Shown piece by piece: positions 53,555 through 62,708 of a DNA stretch of 64,000 bases. How positions within the stretch are numbered: the stretch's first letter is position 1; each line of letters opens with the position of its first letter. The translations under genes and the position numbers were made by a program. The DNA is from Halobacillus fulvus (GTDB lineage Bacteria > Bacillota > Bacilli > Bacillales > Halobacillaceae). Below the pieces are notes generated by a model. It ran no database searches and was not told the origin of the DNA. It saw nothing but the letters and a program-made list of their open reading frames with translations. The stretch covers positions 1,018,377 through 1,082,376 of the forward strand of contig SCFO01000001.1 in the NCBI GenBank assembly GCA_004078665.1. The letters are read 5' to 3'.

Positions 53555-54664
53555 ATGATGCTTTTTTCCATACTTTTAGCCGTGGTGATTCTCGTCAATT
53601 TGTGGACGATTGTCAACAGCTGGTTTCTCCCCTCCCTCTCTTTTCGTAGTGAGGAGGAGGAACCGCCAAAAGTATCACTGTTGATACCGCTCAGGAATGA
53701 GGAGCGTAATGTTGAAGGATTGATTCAGTCTTTAAAAAAAGCGACCTATCCGAATTTGGAAATCCTTCTGCTGGATGACCACTCAGAGGACAGGACTTTT
53801 GAAAAGCTAGAAGAAGAAATACATTCTGATCAACGTTTTACAATATTGCGTGGAAAACAGCTTCCTGAGGGATGGAACGGCAAAGTTCATGCTTGTCACC
53901 AGCTTTCACAAGCTGCACAAGGAGACTATTATTTATTCCTCGATGCCGATGCCCGTATCGCTCCTGATGTCATCGAACGGACAATCGCAACGTTGAAACG
54001 AAAAGGGGCCTCTATGATCAGTGGCTTTCCAAATTACCCGAATGACCATTTTCTCGGACACATGCTCGTTCCCTTGCAGCACATGATTATCCATCTTCAT
54101 CTTCCGCTGCTGATTGCCAACTGGACCAAAAAACCGATGTTCACAGCTGCATGTGGCATATTTATCATGATAGAAAAGCAGGCATACGTAGCGATTGGCG
54201 GGCATGAATCTGTGAAAAATTCCCTTGTAGAAGATGTACATATCGCCCGAGAGGTGAAAAAACATGGGTATAAAATGGTGCTTGCCAATATTACGTCTTC
54301 CGTCCTTTCCTATATGTATCATGCCCCACAGGAAACGTGGGAAGGATTCAAAAAAAATACATACACAGGCTTAGGAAGGTCGAAAACCCTAGTATTCGGA
54401 TTGACAGCCTTTTACGCCTTCACTTTCCTGCTGCCTTTCATTTACGTTTTTGTTGCGATCTTCGAGCAGAATTGGATGTATCTGCTCCCTTACCTTTTGA
54501 CCGTTACGTTTAAATTGTATATAGATGCGCGGACAGGACATCCTTTGTGGCTCTCTTTTCTGATTCCAATATCGATTTCCCTTTTAATCGGAATCATGTT
54601 TGCCTCCATGAACGTTCATGCAAAAGGAAAAGGATACCAATGGAAAGGGAGGTCATATGAATGA
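53555..54664 (+). CDS. family 2 glycosyltransferase (CrtQ-like, carotenoid glycosylation)
   Basis: Membrane-associated GT2 enzyme of 369 residues. N-terminal anchor helix, then the GT-A domain: SLLIPLRNEERNVEGL near residue 43, LLDDHSEDRTFE near residue 70, and the DxD-type LDADARI near residue 129; VEDVHIAREVKKHGYK near residue 227 carries the catalytic ED. Three C-terminal helices follow. In Staphylococcus CrtQ glycosylates diaponeurosporenoic acid at its carboxyl end; the same reaction is inferred here. Its stop codon overlaps the next start as ATGA. Confidence 0.83.
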   Translation: MMLFSILLAVVILVNLWTIVNSWFLPSLSFRSEEEEPPKVSLLIPLRNEERNVEGLIQSLKKATYPNLEILLLDDHSEDRTFEKLEEEIHSDQRFTILRGKQLPEGWNGKVHACHQLSQAAQGDYYLFLDADARIAPDVIERTIATLKRKGASMISGFPNYPNDHFLGHMLVPLQHMIIHLHLPLLIANWTKKPMFTAACGIFIMIEKQAYVAIGGHESVKNSLVEDVHIAREVKKHGYKMVLANITSSVLSYMYHAPQETWEGFKKNTYTGLGRSKTLVFGLTAFYAFTFLLPFIYVFVAIFEQNWMYLLPYLLTVTFKLYIDARTGHPLWLSFLIPISISLLIGIMFASMNVHAKGKGYQWKGRSYE

Positions 54665-56130
54665 AAATTGCGATCATAGGTGGAGGGCTTGGTGGACTAT
54701 CCGCTGCCGTCACGCTGGCAAAAGCAGGCGTAGACGTTCAAGTCTTTGAAAAAAATGACCATTTCGGGGGCAAGATGATGGCCGTGGATGAAAGTGGCTA
54801 TCATTTTGATTTCGGTCCGAACACCATGACGATGCCAGATGTTTTTCAAGATGTCATCAGGCAAGGAGGAGGTTCAGCCCGAGAACTTCCCTTTAAAAAG
54901 CTGTTGCATCACACAAGAAACGTTTTCCACGACGGGAGCACTTTTGACTTTTCAACAGACCGTAAGTATATGAAACGTCAGCTTGAGCAAAGGGATCCTG
55001 AAAGCGTCTCAGGCTATGACGATTTCTTAAATGAAGTGGAGCGCTTGTATCACCTATCGAATCAATACTTTCTACACCGGACGTTTACAGGATGGAAAGA
55101 CTATCTCTCGCCTTCCTTGACAAAAGGATTTGCGCAGGTGCGACCGCTGGAATCTATGAATCATTTTTTCAAGCGTTATTTCAATGATTCTGGCGTTTTA
55201 CAAGCACTGAATCGTTATTCGACTTACGTCGGCTCCAATCCTTATGCAACACCCGCAACATTCGCAATGATTGCCCACTTGGAGTTGAATGACGGGGTTT
55301 ACTACGTCGAAGGGGGAAACACGAGGATTGCGGAAGAATTTGCGCGAGCGGCCAGGAATCAAGGAGCGAGCCTACATTTAAACGCACAAGTAACCAGGAT
55401 CTTGACGAAAGGCAAAAAAACAACAGGGATTGAGCTCGAGTCTGGGGAGAGGTTTGAAGCCGACCGTGTGATTTTGAACGGAGACTTGCTTCAAGCATTA
55501 CCTGATTTGCTTAGCGATCAGGAGCGCTCTCACCTGTCTAATCGTAAAATTGACAGCTTCGATCCGTCTATTTCTGCCTTCGTGATCATGGCCGGCCTCG
55601 ACAAGCGACTGGACAGCCTACATCACCATCAGGTCTTCTTTTCACACGATTATAAAAAAGAATTCCTCCAGCTCCAGAACGGCCAATATGCAGAGGACCC
55701 GACCATTTACATTTGCACTTCTTCCAAAAGTGATCCATCTGTCTCTCCTAAGGGAGATAACTGCTTCATTCTGGTCAATGCTCCGGCTATCCGAGAGGGA
55801 ATGTGTTTTGACAAGGAATCATATAAGCAGTTGATTTACGATCGTCTCGCGAAACATGGAGTCCCGATCCAACAACACCTTTCATACGAAAGAGTCATCA
55901 GCCCCGAAGAGATCGAACAATCTTTCGGAGCATATCGCGGGGCATTATACGGGCCCTCATCTAACACGAAGCTGCAGGCCTTTATGAGACCTTTCAATAA
56001 ATCACAGGATGTAGACGGCCTCTATTTTTGCGGAGGGAGCACGCATCCAGGAGGCGGGTCCCCGATGGTCGTCCTTAGCGGGCAAAACGTCGCACATCAC
56101 ATCATCGGAAAAAAAGTATCGATAGAATAA
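54661..56130 (+). CDS. CrtP-like carotenoid oxygenase / desaturase homologue
   Basis: FAD-dependent amine-oxidase-fold protein of 489 residues in the CrtN/CrtP family. GGGLGGLSAAVTLAKAG near residue 7 binds FAD, and the substrate-domain segment YVGSNPYATPATFAMIAHLE near residue 190 with the C-terminal NRGALYG-like YRGALYGPSSNTK and GGSTHPGGGSPMVVLSGQ resemble Staphylococcus CrtP, which oxidises a terminal methyl group to an aldehyde. It lies after the glycosyltransferase with a four-base overlap, supporting an oxidation-then-glycosylation order. Simple desaturation remains possible. Confidence 0.82.
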   Translation: MKIAIIGGGLGGLSAAVTLAKAGVDVQVFEKNDHFGGKMMAVDESGYHFDFGPNTMTMPDVFQDVIRQGGGSARELPFKKLLHHTRNVFHDGSTFDFSTDRKYMKRQLEQRDPESVSGYDDFLNEVERLYHLSNQYFLHRTFTGWKDYLSPSLTKGFAQVRPLESMNHFFKRYFNDSGVLQALNRYSTYVGSNPYATPATFAMIAHLELNDGVYYVEGGNTRIAEEFARAARNQGASLHLNAQVTRILTKGKKTTGIELESGERFEADRVILNGDLLQALPDLLSDQERSHLSNRKIDSFDPSISAFVIMAGLDKRLDSLHHHQVFFSHDYKKEFLQLQNGQYAEDPTIYICTSSKSDPSVSPKGDNCFILVNAPAIREGMCFDKESYKQLIYDRLAKHGVPIQQHLSYERVISPEEIEQSFGAYRGALYGPSSNTKLQAFMRPFNKSQDVDGLYFCGGSTHPGGGSPMVVLSGQNVAHHIIGKKVSIE

Positions 56131-56178
56131 AAAAAGAAGCGGATTATTGCATCTCTGCAATAATCTGCTTCTTTTCTT
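56128..56178. terminator. bidirectional terminator between the carotenoid operons
   Basis: Long 18-base stem, AAGAAGCGGATTATTGCA with one mismatch to its complement, loop TCTC, A and T tracts at both ends. It contains the crtM stop codon. Confidence 0.9.
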
Positions 56179-56980
56179 GGTCCGTAACATAATTTCTTCG
56201 CTCAAATACATCATAGTCGTTCTTCCGGACGGATTGAATAATTGCCCGGTACATTTTGGCAGCCCCTCCAACCGGTGCACGGGAGTATATCGGATAATAC
56301 GGAATGGTCTTTAACGACCTCTCATAATACATTTCTGCATCTTCAGCCAAATCCTCCCACAGATTGACGAAAGCCTGATTCTGGTTCTTCCGCTTTAAAT
56401 CATCGAAAGAATATCCATGTTCCGCCATCGTTTGCTCCGGCAAATAGACACGCCCTCTTTCCAAGTCTTCCCCGATATCACGTAGGATATTGGTAATTTG
56501 CATCGCATATCCAAGCTCAACGGCTCCGTCTCTTAACATAGCCGTTTTCCCAGGGGCGATGACAGGTAAAAGCATCAAACCTACCGTACTGGCTACATGA
56601 TAACAATAGGTTAGCAAATCATCTTTTGTTTTGATCGGTTTCGGATTTAAATCCATCCGCTGACCGGCGATCATGTCGTAAAAAGGCTTCGGATCCATAG
56701 GGAAATTTTTGAAAACATCTTCCAATGCCAACCAAGCAGGATGATCGTTTTCCAATTTCCCTTCCATAAATAAATCAAATTCCTGGGCAAACTTCTCCAG
56801 TTCTCGATCAGGATCCTTTCCTTCATCTACAATATCATCTGCTCGACGACAGAAAGCATAAATCGCCCAAACTGCTTTTTTCTGCTGCTTAGGAAGCATA
56901 GAAAAAGCTTTAGAGAACGTTTTGGAATGCCTTTCAATGATGTCGCGGCAGTGTTCATACGCTAGATTCAAATCCGTCAT
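56144..56980 (-). CDS. crtM: dehydrosqualene synthase CrtM
   Basis: Squalene/phytoene synthase family enzyme of 278 residues. It condenses two farnesyl diphosphates to 4,4'-diapophytoene, the first committed step of C30 carotenoids. The two Asp-rich motifs are DDIVDEGKD near residue 48 and [18 protein letters not shown] near residue 163. The clustering with CrtN-like desaturases and glycosylation genes of the C30 type favours CrtM over CrtB. Last of the three-gene operon, two bases after the preceding desaturase. Confidence 0.9.
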   Translation of the reverse strand: MTDLNLAYEHCRDIIERHSKTFSKAFSMLPKQQKKAVWAIYAFCRRADDIVDEGKDPDRELEKFAQEFDLFMEGKLENDHPAWLALEDVFKNFPMDPKPFYDMIAGQRMDLNPKPIKTKDDLLTYCYHVASTVGLMLLPVIAPGKTAMLRDGAVELGYAMQITNILRDIGEDLERGRVYLPEQTMAEHGYSFDDLKRKNQNQAFVNLWEDLAEDAEMYYERSLKTIPYYPIYSRAPVGGAAKMYRAIIQSVRKNDYDVFERRNYVTDQEKKQIIAEMQ

Positions 56981-56982
56981 GA

Positions 56983-58464
56983 CTAAACACCTCTTTTGTA
57001 ATTATGCCTGTCTGTCGCATGATATTGCAAATGATTCGATAAAAGTTTCGCACCTTGCATGACAATCGGCACTCCACCACCAGGGTGAACAGAGGCACCT
57101 ACTGCATACACATTACTTAATGGGTAAGGCTGAAGTTGGGGCCGGAAGACGCCAGATTGGAAAAGTGTCGGAGCGATTCCGAAGCTTCCTCCAGCAAAAA
57201 GTCCTGCCTGCTCCGCTTCCTCCGGAGTTCGGACTTTCATCCAGTTGATATGTTTCCGTAAGTCAGGAAACCCTCTTTCCTCCATTTGTCCTATGACATG
57301 ATCGATCAATTGATCTTTTTTCGACCAGTCTACCCCTTCACCTGCTGGAACAGGAATCAGTGTATAAAGAACACCCTTCCCTTCCGGTGCGAGCGTATCG
57401 TCTACAATCGACGGGTGGAATGTATAAAAAGAAGGATCTTCTGGCAGTTCTTTTTTATCAAATACCTGCTGCATATGATGATCAAAGTCAGACCCTAAAA
57501 AGAACTGGTGAATGGAATGGTTCGGATAGTTTTTATCGAGTCCCATGTAGAGCAGTAAGCATCCTGATGATGGAGTATACCTCCTGTTGAGACGATGTTT
57601 ATCCGGGAGTAATTGATCCATCAACGGAAAGTCACCGTTCAGAATGACATCATCAACTTTACTCCTGATTCCGTTGGCTGTTATATATTGAGCCTCTTCC
57701 CCTTTTGTAGAAATTTGATCTACACCTGCATTTAAATAAATGGACACGTTGCGTTTTTTCAGCTCATCGACGATGATATCGACTAGCCGAGCATATCCCC
57801 CTTTAAGATACCAGATCCCATGCTCATGTTCGCTGTATGATACAAGAGAATACAAGGCTGGTGACTGCTGAGGGTGACCACCGATATATAATGTTTGCAA
57901 AGAATAGGCATCGACAAGCTTTTCGTCTGTAAAATAGCTCTTCATCATTCTTTTTACATTTTGATAAGCTTTCAGACGAATCAGCGTTTGAATATTTTTT
58001 CTAGAAAAGAAGGAGCGTTTATCAACAAACGATTCTTCCAGGAATTGCGTTTTACCCTGGAGGAATCGCAATTTCATATCGCTCAGAAAACGGTCAAAAT
58101 GAAGCTCCTGGCCAGGGAATTTCTCAGCGAGCTCTTGTTTTTGACGATCCGGATCCGGAAATTTTGTGAATGTCGTGCCGTCTTTAAAGTGGATATCATA
58201 AAGCGGATCACACGAAATGAGTGGAATCTCAGAGCGTGGAATACCTCCCTCCTCCAAAATATCGAGTAGCATGTTCGGCAGCAATACAATCGTCGGACCT
58301 TGATCAATTTTGTACTCCCCATGCTTTTCGTACGTTAGACGGCCACCAAGATGATCATTCTTCTCAAAGATCGAGATATGGCGATCTCCATCTTTGGATA
58401 GGAGTAAGGCTGTCACCAATCCACCGATTCCTCCACCAACAATTGCTGTCAGGTTTTGTTTCAT
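56983..58464 (-). CDS. CrtN-like C30 carotenoid desaturase (second copy)
   Basis: FAD-dependent desaturase of 493 residues. [18 protein letters not shown] near residue 8 is the dinucleotide fold; [28 protein letters not shown] near residue 70 and [20 protein letters not shown] near the C-terminus are family positions. Halobacillus and Planococcus carry several crtN homologues which divide desaturation and end-group oxidation between them; this could be the CrtNb- or CrtNc-like one, which I cannot decide. The ATG of [12 protein letters not shown] is used. Overlaps the upstream crtN by four bases. Confidence 0.83.
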   Translation of the reverse strand: MKQNLTAIVGGGIGGLVTALLLSKDGDRHISIFEKNDHLGGRLTYEKHGEYKIDQGPTIVLLPNMLLDILEEGGIPRSEIPLISCDPLYDIHFKDGTTFTKFPDPDRQKQELAEKFPGQELHFDRFLSDMKLRFLQGKTQFLEESFVDKRSFFSRKNIQTLIRLKAYQNVKRMMKSYFTDEKLVDAYSLQTLYIGGHPQQSPALYSLVSYSEHEHGIWYLKGGYARLVDIIVDELKKRNVSIYLNAGVDQISTKGEEAQYITANGIRSKVDDVILNGDFPLMDQLLPDKHRLNRRYTPSSGCLLLYMGLDKNYPNHSIHQFFLGSDFDHHMQQVFDKKELPEDPSFYTFHPSIVDDTLAPEGKGVLYTLIPVPAGEGVDWSKKDQLIDHVIGQMEERGFPDLRKHINWMKVRTPEEAEQAGLFAGGSFGIAPTLFQSGVFRPQLQPYPLSNVYAVGASVHPGGGVPIVMQGAKLLSNHLQYHATDRHNYKRGV

Positions 58465-59945
58465 GTGGTTTGTGCCTCCTTTTCTTGAATCCATCCTGTC
58501 GTAATCCTCGCTGACTCTAGAATCGTTGGAAGTCCACTACCCGGGTGTGTCCCTCCCCCTACAAGCCAGCAGTGCTCAAGCTCTTGAAATCGATTATGAG
58601 GTCTGAAGTACATCATCTGGGAGAGTTGATGACCCAAACTGAACGTTGCACCTTTATGTACAAAATGCTCCGTCTGCCACTGCTTCGGCGTCAGTACTTT
58701 TTCTTCGACGATGTGCTCTCTCAAATCAGAAAAACCAGTCTTCTTCTCGATTTCATCTAAGATCAGTTCTTTGAACGCTTCCTGTTTCTCATCCCAGTCA
58801 ATCTCAGAATAGTTATTAGGCACCGGAGCAAGAATATAAACAGCTGAATGCCCTTCCGGTGCGAGTGTTTCATCGGTCACAGATGCGTTATGAACATAGA
58901 TGGAAGGTTCATCAGATAACACGAGATCTTTTGTCATTTCTTTGACGTTCTTTTGATAATCCTCCGCGAAAACGATGGTGTGGTGAGGCATATCGTACAA
59001 TTTGTCCACCCCTAAATAAATCATGAAGGTTGAGCAAGAAAACTTCTTCTTGTCTAGTTTTTCCTTCGAATATTTCTTCAGGACCCCATCATCCAACATA
59101 TGACTCATCGCTTCGGCAAAATCTGCATTGACAATAAATTCGTCCGCCTCGATTTGCTTTCCGGACTCCATCTCCAAACCGACAACTTTATTACCGTCAA
59201 GCTTGAACTTCTTCACTCCATCTCCTAGATGAATACGACCCCCATGCTCTTCCGTAACCTTGGCCATCGCTTTGGAAAGCTGATTGACTCCTCCTTTCGG
59301 GTGAAATACACCATATTCATGTTCCATATAAGAAAGAATGGCAAAAGCTCCAGGGCATTCCCACGGGGACATCCCTAAATATTTCGCCTGAAACGTGAAC
59401 GCGATTTTCAGCTTTTCATCATTGAAGTATTCGGAGAGTACATCATAGACCGATTTCCCCAATGATAATTTGGGCAGAGCTTTCAATGTACGTTTGCTGA
59501 CATAATCCGTCAGCCTGTGATGGCGAGTCTGTAAAACAGGCAATAAGGCGTCCATCTTTTCACGTGTATCTTTCATGAACCGCTGATAGCCGGCCTCATT
59601 TCCAGGGAAATGCTCACGAAGTACGCGTAACATTTTCCTTCTGTCCCTGTACATTGGAACCCGCTTTCCGTCGAATTGCAGCTCGTACATCGGAGATAAT
59701 TCAATCAGCTCCATGTAATCATGTACATTGCGGTCTGCTGCCCGAAAAATCTCTTCCATAATATGAGGCATACTAAGGAAAGTCGGTCCGATGTCAAATG
59801 TGTAAGACCCAAGAGACAGGGACGCATTTCTACCTCCTACATAATTCTGTTTTTCATATACGTCTACTTCATATCCTTTTGCCGCGAGCATCATGGCAGC
59901 TGCTAATCCACCAGGTCCCGCTCCGACAACTGCTATTTTCTTCAT
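58461..59945 (-). CDS. crtN: 4,4'-diapophytoene desaturase CrtN-like (first gene of operon)
   Basis: FAD-dependent desaturase of 494 residues. GAGPGGLAAAMMLAAKGYEV at residues 8 to 27, YTFDIGPTFLSMPHI near residue 49, YLGMSPWECPGAFAILSYMEHEYGVFHPKGG near residue 190 and the C-terminal GGGTHPGSGLPTILESARI are typical. As the promoter-proximal gene it probably performs the stepwise desaturation of diapophytoene. AAGGTGAAAAGGAT precedes the ATG. It is about one quarter to one third identical by eye to the other two CrtN-type proteins in the window, so these are old paralogues, not a recent duplication. Confidence 0.85.
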   Translation of the reverse strand: MKKIAVVGAGPGGLAAAMMLAAKGYEVDVYEKQNYVGGRNASLSLGSYTFDIGPTFLSMPHIMEEIFRAADRNVHDYMELIELSPMYELQFDGKRVPMYRDRRKMLRVLREHFPGNEAGYQRFMKDTREKMDALLPVLQTRHHRLTDYVSKRTLKALPKLSLGKSVYDVLSEYFNDEKLKIAFTFQAKYLGMSPWECPGAFAILSYMEHEYGVFHPKGGVNQLSKAMAKVTEEHGGRIHLGDGVKKFKLDGNKVVGLEMESGKQIEADEFIVNADFAEAMSHMLDDGVLKKYSKEKLDKKKFSCSTFMIYLGVDKLYDMPHHTIVFAEDYQKNVKEMTKDLVLSDEPSIYVHNASVTDETLAPEGHSAVYILAPVPNNYSEIDWDEKQEAFKELILDEIEKKTGFSDLREHIVEEKVLTPKQWQTEHFVHKGATFSLGHQLSQMMYFRPHNRFQELEHCWLVGGGTHPGSGLPTILESARITTGWIQEKEAQTT

Positions 59946-59975
59946 ATCCTTTTCACCTTCCCCACGACGGCAACA

Positions 59976-59994
59976 TTGTACAAGTATTATACAA
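59976..59994. promoter_or_regulatory. crtN operon -10 region with dyad
   Basis: TTGTA-N9-TACAA dyad overlapping a minus-strand TATAAT, about 40 bases upstream of crtN. The -35 region at usual spacing is poor, so an activator or repressor may use the dyad. Confidence 0.4.
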
Positions 59995-60203
59995 AAGGTG
60001 TATGTAATTGACCATTATTAATCATTGTTCAATGTGCTTCCCTTTTCTATTTGTATGTGAAGTTACCTTATACCCTAATTCATACCCTTTTTCACCTAAC
60101 CGTAATCTGATCCCATACAATTCCTTCAATAAAAATCCTGGGGAAGAATCTCGAATAAAAGAAATGAAAAAGAAACACAATAAATGGTAAGGAGGACGAA
60201 CTT

Positions 60204-60404
60204 ATGAGAAAGAACCAACGAATTTATGGTCCCTTTTACCCTTCTCACACCCTTTCTTCTTTAGCAGAACACCAAAATGATCAGCAGTTGAATGCCTGGT
60301 GTGAAGAAATTGATGAACGGCATCACCATCAGACCCGACATGACCCGTGTCGAGACCGAAGAAGTAAGATTATGAAGACAGCTCCAACCACTTTTATTCA
60401 TTAG
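60204..60404 (+). CDS. small His- and Arg-rich protein of unknown function
   Basis: Frame of 66 codons, MRKNQRIYGPFYPSHTL to the C-terminal APTTFIH, with AAGGAGGACG before the ATG. The middle has EIDERHHHQTRHDPCRDRRS, eight His overall, which could bind a metal. No family recognised and the coding style is not fully convincing. It lies 72 bases before the yjcZ-like gene on the same strand. Confidence 0.45.
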   Translation: MRKNQRIYGPFYPSHTLSSLAEHQNDQQLNAWCEEIDERHHHQTRHDPCRDRRSKIMKTAPTTFIH

Positions 60405-60475
60405 TCTGGGTGAATGACTATACGCGATCCCATCCTCCGGCATAGGCTGAAATGTAAACAACAGGAGGTGAGCTT

Positions 60476-60607
60476 ATGTACGGAGGCTATCCTTATGGAG
60501 GACGACGTTGCGGAAGAGTGGGTGGTTACGGATACGGGAACAACTTTGCATTGATCGTTGTTCTATTCATCCTGTTAATCATCGTCGGAGCTGCGTTCTA
60601 CTGCTAA
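60476..60607 (+). CDS. YjcZ family small sporulation-associated peptide
   Basis: Frame of 43 codons: a Gly/Tyr/Arg-rich N-terminus ([21 protein letters not shown]) and one C-terminal transmembrane helix ([20 protein letters not shown]). That is the plan of the YjcZ/YrpD-like sporulation peptides found in Bacillus coats and membranes. AGGAGGTGAGCTT is an optimal ribosome site. A hairpin follows directly. Too short for usual gene callers. Confidence 0.8.
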   Translation: MYGGYPYGGRRCGRVGGYGYGNNFALIVVLFILLIIVGAAFYC

Positions 60608-60614
60608 TATAAAT

Positions 60615-60645
60615 AAAAGAGGCACATTTTCTGTGCCTCTTTTTG
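60615..60645. terminator. bidirectional terminator yjcZ-like gene / ktrD
   Basis: AAAAGAGGCACA stem, short loop, complement TGTGCCTCTTTTT. Confidence 0.88.
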
Positions 60646-60656
60646 CTTTGCTTTCA

Positions 60657-62015
60657 TCAACCGATAATAATACGTTCTTTCGGATAATGATAATTCCCTT
60701 TTGGTTTTTCATTTTTAAACGTGAAAAGAAACGTTAAGATCCCGATTCTTCCGAGGAACATGAGGAACATCAACATACATTTTCCAAAAGTCGACAGTCC
60801 CGGGGTAATACCGAGGGATAGTCCAACGGTTCCGAAAGCGGACGTGACCTCAAAAATAATTTCATTTAATGAAAACGGTTCTGTTATGGTCAACGCAATA
60901 ATCGCTACAAAGCATAGGAAAAAAGCCATCAATGTAACGATTACAGCGCGATTCAGGTCCTCATCATAAATTTCCCTTCTAAACACCCTAATTCGCTTTA
61001 CGCCGCGAGCAAACGTCAAAATAAAGATGACTACAAGAGCGAATGTCGTGGTCCGGATTCCCCCACCGACACTACTTGGAGATGCACCAATGAACATTAA
61101 AGAAGACATAAACAATTGTGTCTGTTCCGTGAACTGATTGATATCCATGGTAGCTAATCCGCCACTCCTGGTTGTAACAGATTGGAATAGTGCATAAAAG
61201 AAAATTTCGTGCCAGGATTTATCAGCAAAGAAATATTGAAACTCTAACAAAATGATCATCACAGTACCGAGAACAACAAGCACAAAAAACGTAAAGCTGG
61301 TTAATTTAGCAAACAGAGAAAAACGAATCGTTCGAGTCGAGTCATTTTCAAATAAGTATTCCTTTACCTCTATTAGAACTGGAAAGCCAATAGCTCCTGC
61401 AATAATCAAAATCATATTAACAAACTGAACGAAGTAATCGTCACGAAACGGGATGAGCGATTGACCAGTAATGTCGAACCCACCGTTTGTCATCGCACTG
61501 ATGGCACCGAAGAACCCTTGCAAGTATGCTTCTCCTGGTTCGTAATACTGCAAAAAATAGGTACCTAAAGTCAGAAAACCTATAAATTCAATAATTAACA
61601 CAACTATGACGATTTCTTTCACCATACGGACCATGCCTTGGAAGGTTGTCCGGTTTTGATCGGTCATGATTAACCGGCGTTCTTTTAGACCGATTTTCTT
61701 TCCCATTACAAGCCAGATCAGAGTACCGATAGTCATAATACCGATCCCGCCTAACTGCAGAACAATAGCAAGTATAAAATAACCCGGAACACTGAAGGTT
61801 TCCGCAATGGAAACAGTCGTTAACCCTGTGACACTTACAGCACTTACAGCTGTAAAAATAATATCAATGCCACTAATCTCAACACCAGGCCGGTGAGCGA
61901 CAGGCAAGGCGATCAGAATAGACGCGATGGTTACCGCAATGATGTAATAAATGGCTATTAGCTGGAATGGCGTAAGTTTATTGAGCCACTGCAGGCTTTT
62001 CGATTTCACCCACAT
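60657..62015 (-). CDS. ktrD: potassium uptake channel subunit KtrD (TrkH/KtrB family)
   Basis: K+-translocating subunit of 452 residues, with four membrane-pore-membrane repeats. The four filter-like segments are AVSVTGLTTV near residue 64, AMTNGGFDI near residue 178, TTRSGGLATM near residue 292 and SAFGTVGLSLGI near residue 407; the glycines of each are kept. The gating-loop residues in the third repeat are present. It needs a KtrC- or KtrA-type RCK ring; ktrC in this window is the likely partner. Relatives depend on Na+. Could be KtrB, but no ktrA lies next to it. Its length matches B. subtilis KtrD. Confidence 0.88.
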   Translation of the reverse strand: MWVKSKSLQWLNKLTPFQLIAIYYIIAVTIASILIALPVAHRPGVEISGIDIIFTAVSAVSVTGLTTVSIAETFSVPGYFILAIVLQLGGIGIMTIGTLIWLVMGKKIGLKERRLIMTDQNRTTFQGMVRMVKEIVIVVLIIEFIGFLTLGTYFLQYYEPGEAYLQGFFGAISAMTNGGFDITGQSLIPFRDDYFVQFVNMILIIAGAIGFPVLIEVKEYLFENDSTRTIRFSLFAKLTSFTFFVLVVLGTVMIILLEFQYFFADKSWHEIFFYALFQSVTTRSGGLATMDINQFTEQTQLFMSSLMFIGASPSSVGGGIRTTTFALVVIFILTFARGVKRIRVFRREIYDEDLNRAVIVTLMAFFLCFVAIIALTITEPFSLNEIIFEVTSAFGTVGLSLGITPGLSTFGKCMLMFLMFLGRIGILTFLFTFKNEKPKGNYHYPKERIIIG

Positions 62016-62111
62016 GTTTTTTCTCCTTTTGATGTATCAATTTTAGCTGTTTTACAGACCTCACCATTATAGCAGGAGAAGCCAAAATATCCTAGCCTAC
62101 TCCGATATGTA

Positions 62112-62537
62112 CTATGCCTTCGAGGTATCGCCGCGCTTTTTGAACTCTTCTAACAACTCATCCCCTTGATACCCCTCATCCATCAACTGCTTCAGAATCC
62201 TTTCGACCTGCTCAAGCTGACGATCGATCATTGTCCCCATAAAAATAACGTTGATATGAGTTCCGATCGTATTGATGTCGATGACTTTCACAAGAAAAGT
62301 AGCCGGCCGGTTACTTTGTTTGGTGATTTTAACCTGAACGATGATTTCATCTTCATGGTTGAACATAGATTGGAAAAATCCCTTATAATCATTATCCACA
62401 TATGCTTCGATGACCCATCTCCCATGGTCATCTTCTCTATTGATAATCAAGCCGTCTTCCAATTTGATTCGACGTTGCGTCAAGTCATCATCCTTTTCCT
62501 CGACAATATCTAAAGATATCAGCTTAAAGGTTTTCAC
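62112..62537 (-). CDS. ywpF: YwpF-like protein
   Basis: Cytoplasmic protein of 141 residues with a beta-rich N-terminal domain of the YwpF family: KTFKLISLDIVEE at the start, EDGLIINREDDHGRWVIEAYVDNDY near residue 26 and IIVQVKITKQSNRPATFLVKV near residue 65. Function unknown. A helical, Lys/Glu-rich end of about 40 residues follows. The GTG start, preceded by GGAGGTAGG, is chosen; an ATG five codons earlier overlaps that site. Lies between ktrD and moaA on the same strand with its own promoter. Confidence 0.78.
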   Translation of the reverse strand: MKTFKLISLDIVEEKDDDLTQRRIKLEDGLIINREDDHGRWVIEAYVDNDYKGFFQSMFNHEDEIIVQVKITKQSNRPATFLVKVIDINTIGTHINVIFMGTMIDRQLEQVERILKQLMDEGYQGDELLEEFKKRGDTSKA

Positions 62538-62572
62538 TTTTCCTACCTCCATTGGAGTATAATATTAGTTTC

Positions 62573-62601
62573 ATTATAGAGGACCTGTCCTAAAGGAGCA
62601 A
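62573..62601 (-). promoter_or_regulatory. candidate ywpF promoter with dyad in the spacer
   Basis: TATAAT preceded at 17 bases by a weak TTGCTC on the minus strand, 36 bases before the GTG. The spacer holds AGGACAGGTCCT, five-base inverted arms separated by two bases. Confidence 0.45.
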
Positions 62602-62629
62602 AGACAATCGGCGCTGTTATTCGAAAGAA

Positions 62630-62671
62630 AACGCATGAAAAACGATAAGGAAGTCGTAATTTTCATGCGTT
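62630..62671 (-). terminator. hairpin downstream of moaA
   Basis: Perfect 12-base stem AACGCATGAAAA / TTTTCATGCGTT with an inner ACGA/TCGT stem, ending on the minus strand in TTTCTTTC. Probably the moaA operon terminator. Confidence 0.7.
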
Positions 62672-62708
62672 CCCATAGATTGAGTTATAGCTTATACAAG
62701 CTGAACAA

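Noticed and set aside
60008-60190. 60-codon plus-strand frame between crtN and the small His-rich gene
   Set aside because: No ribosome site, starts inside the crtN promoter region and has no recognisable features.
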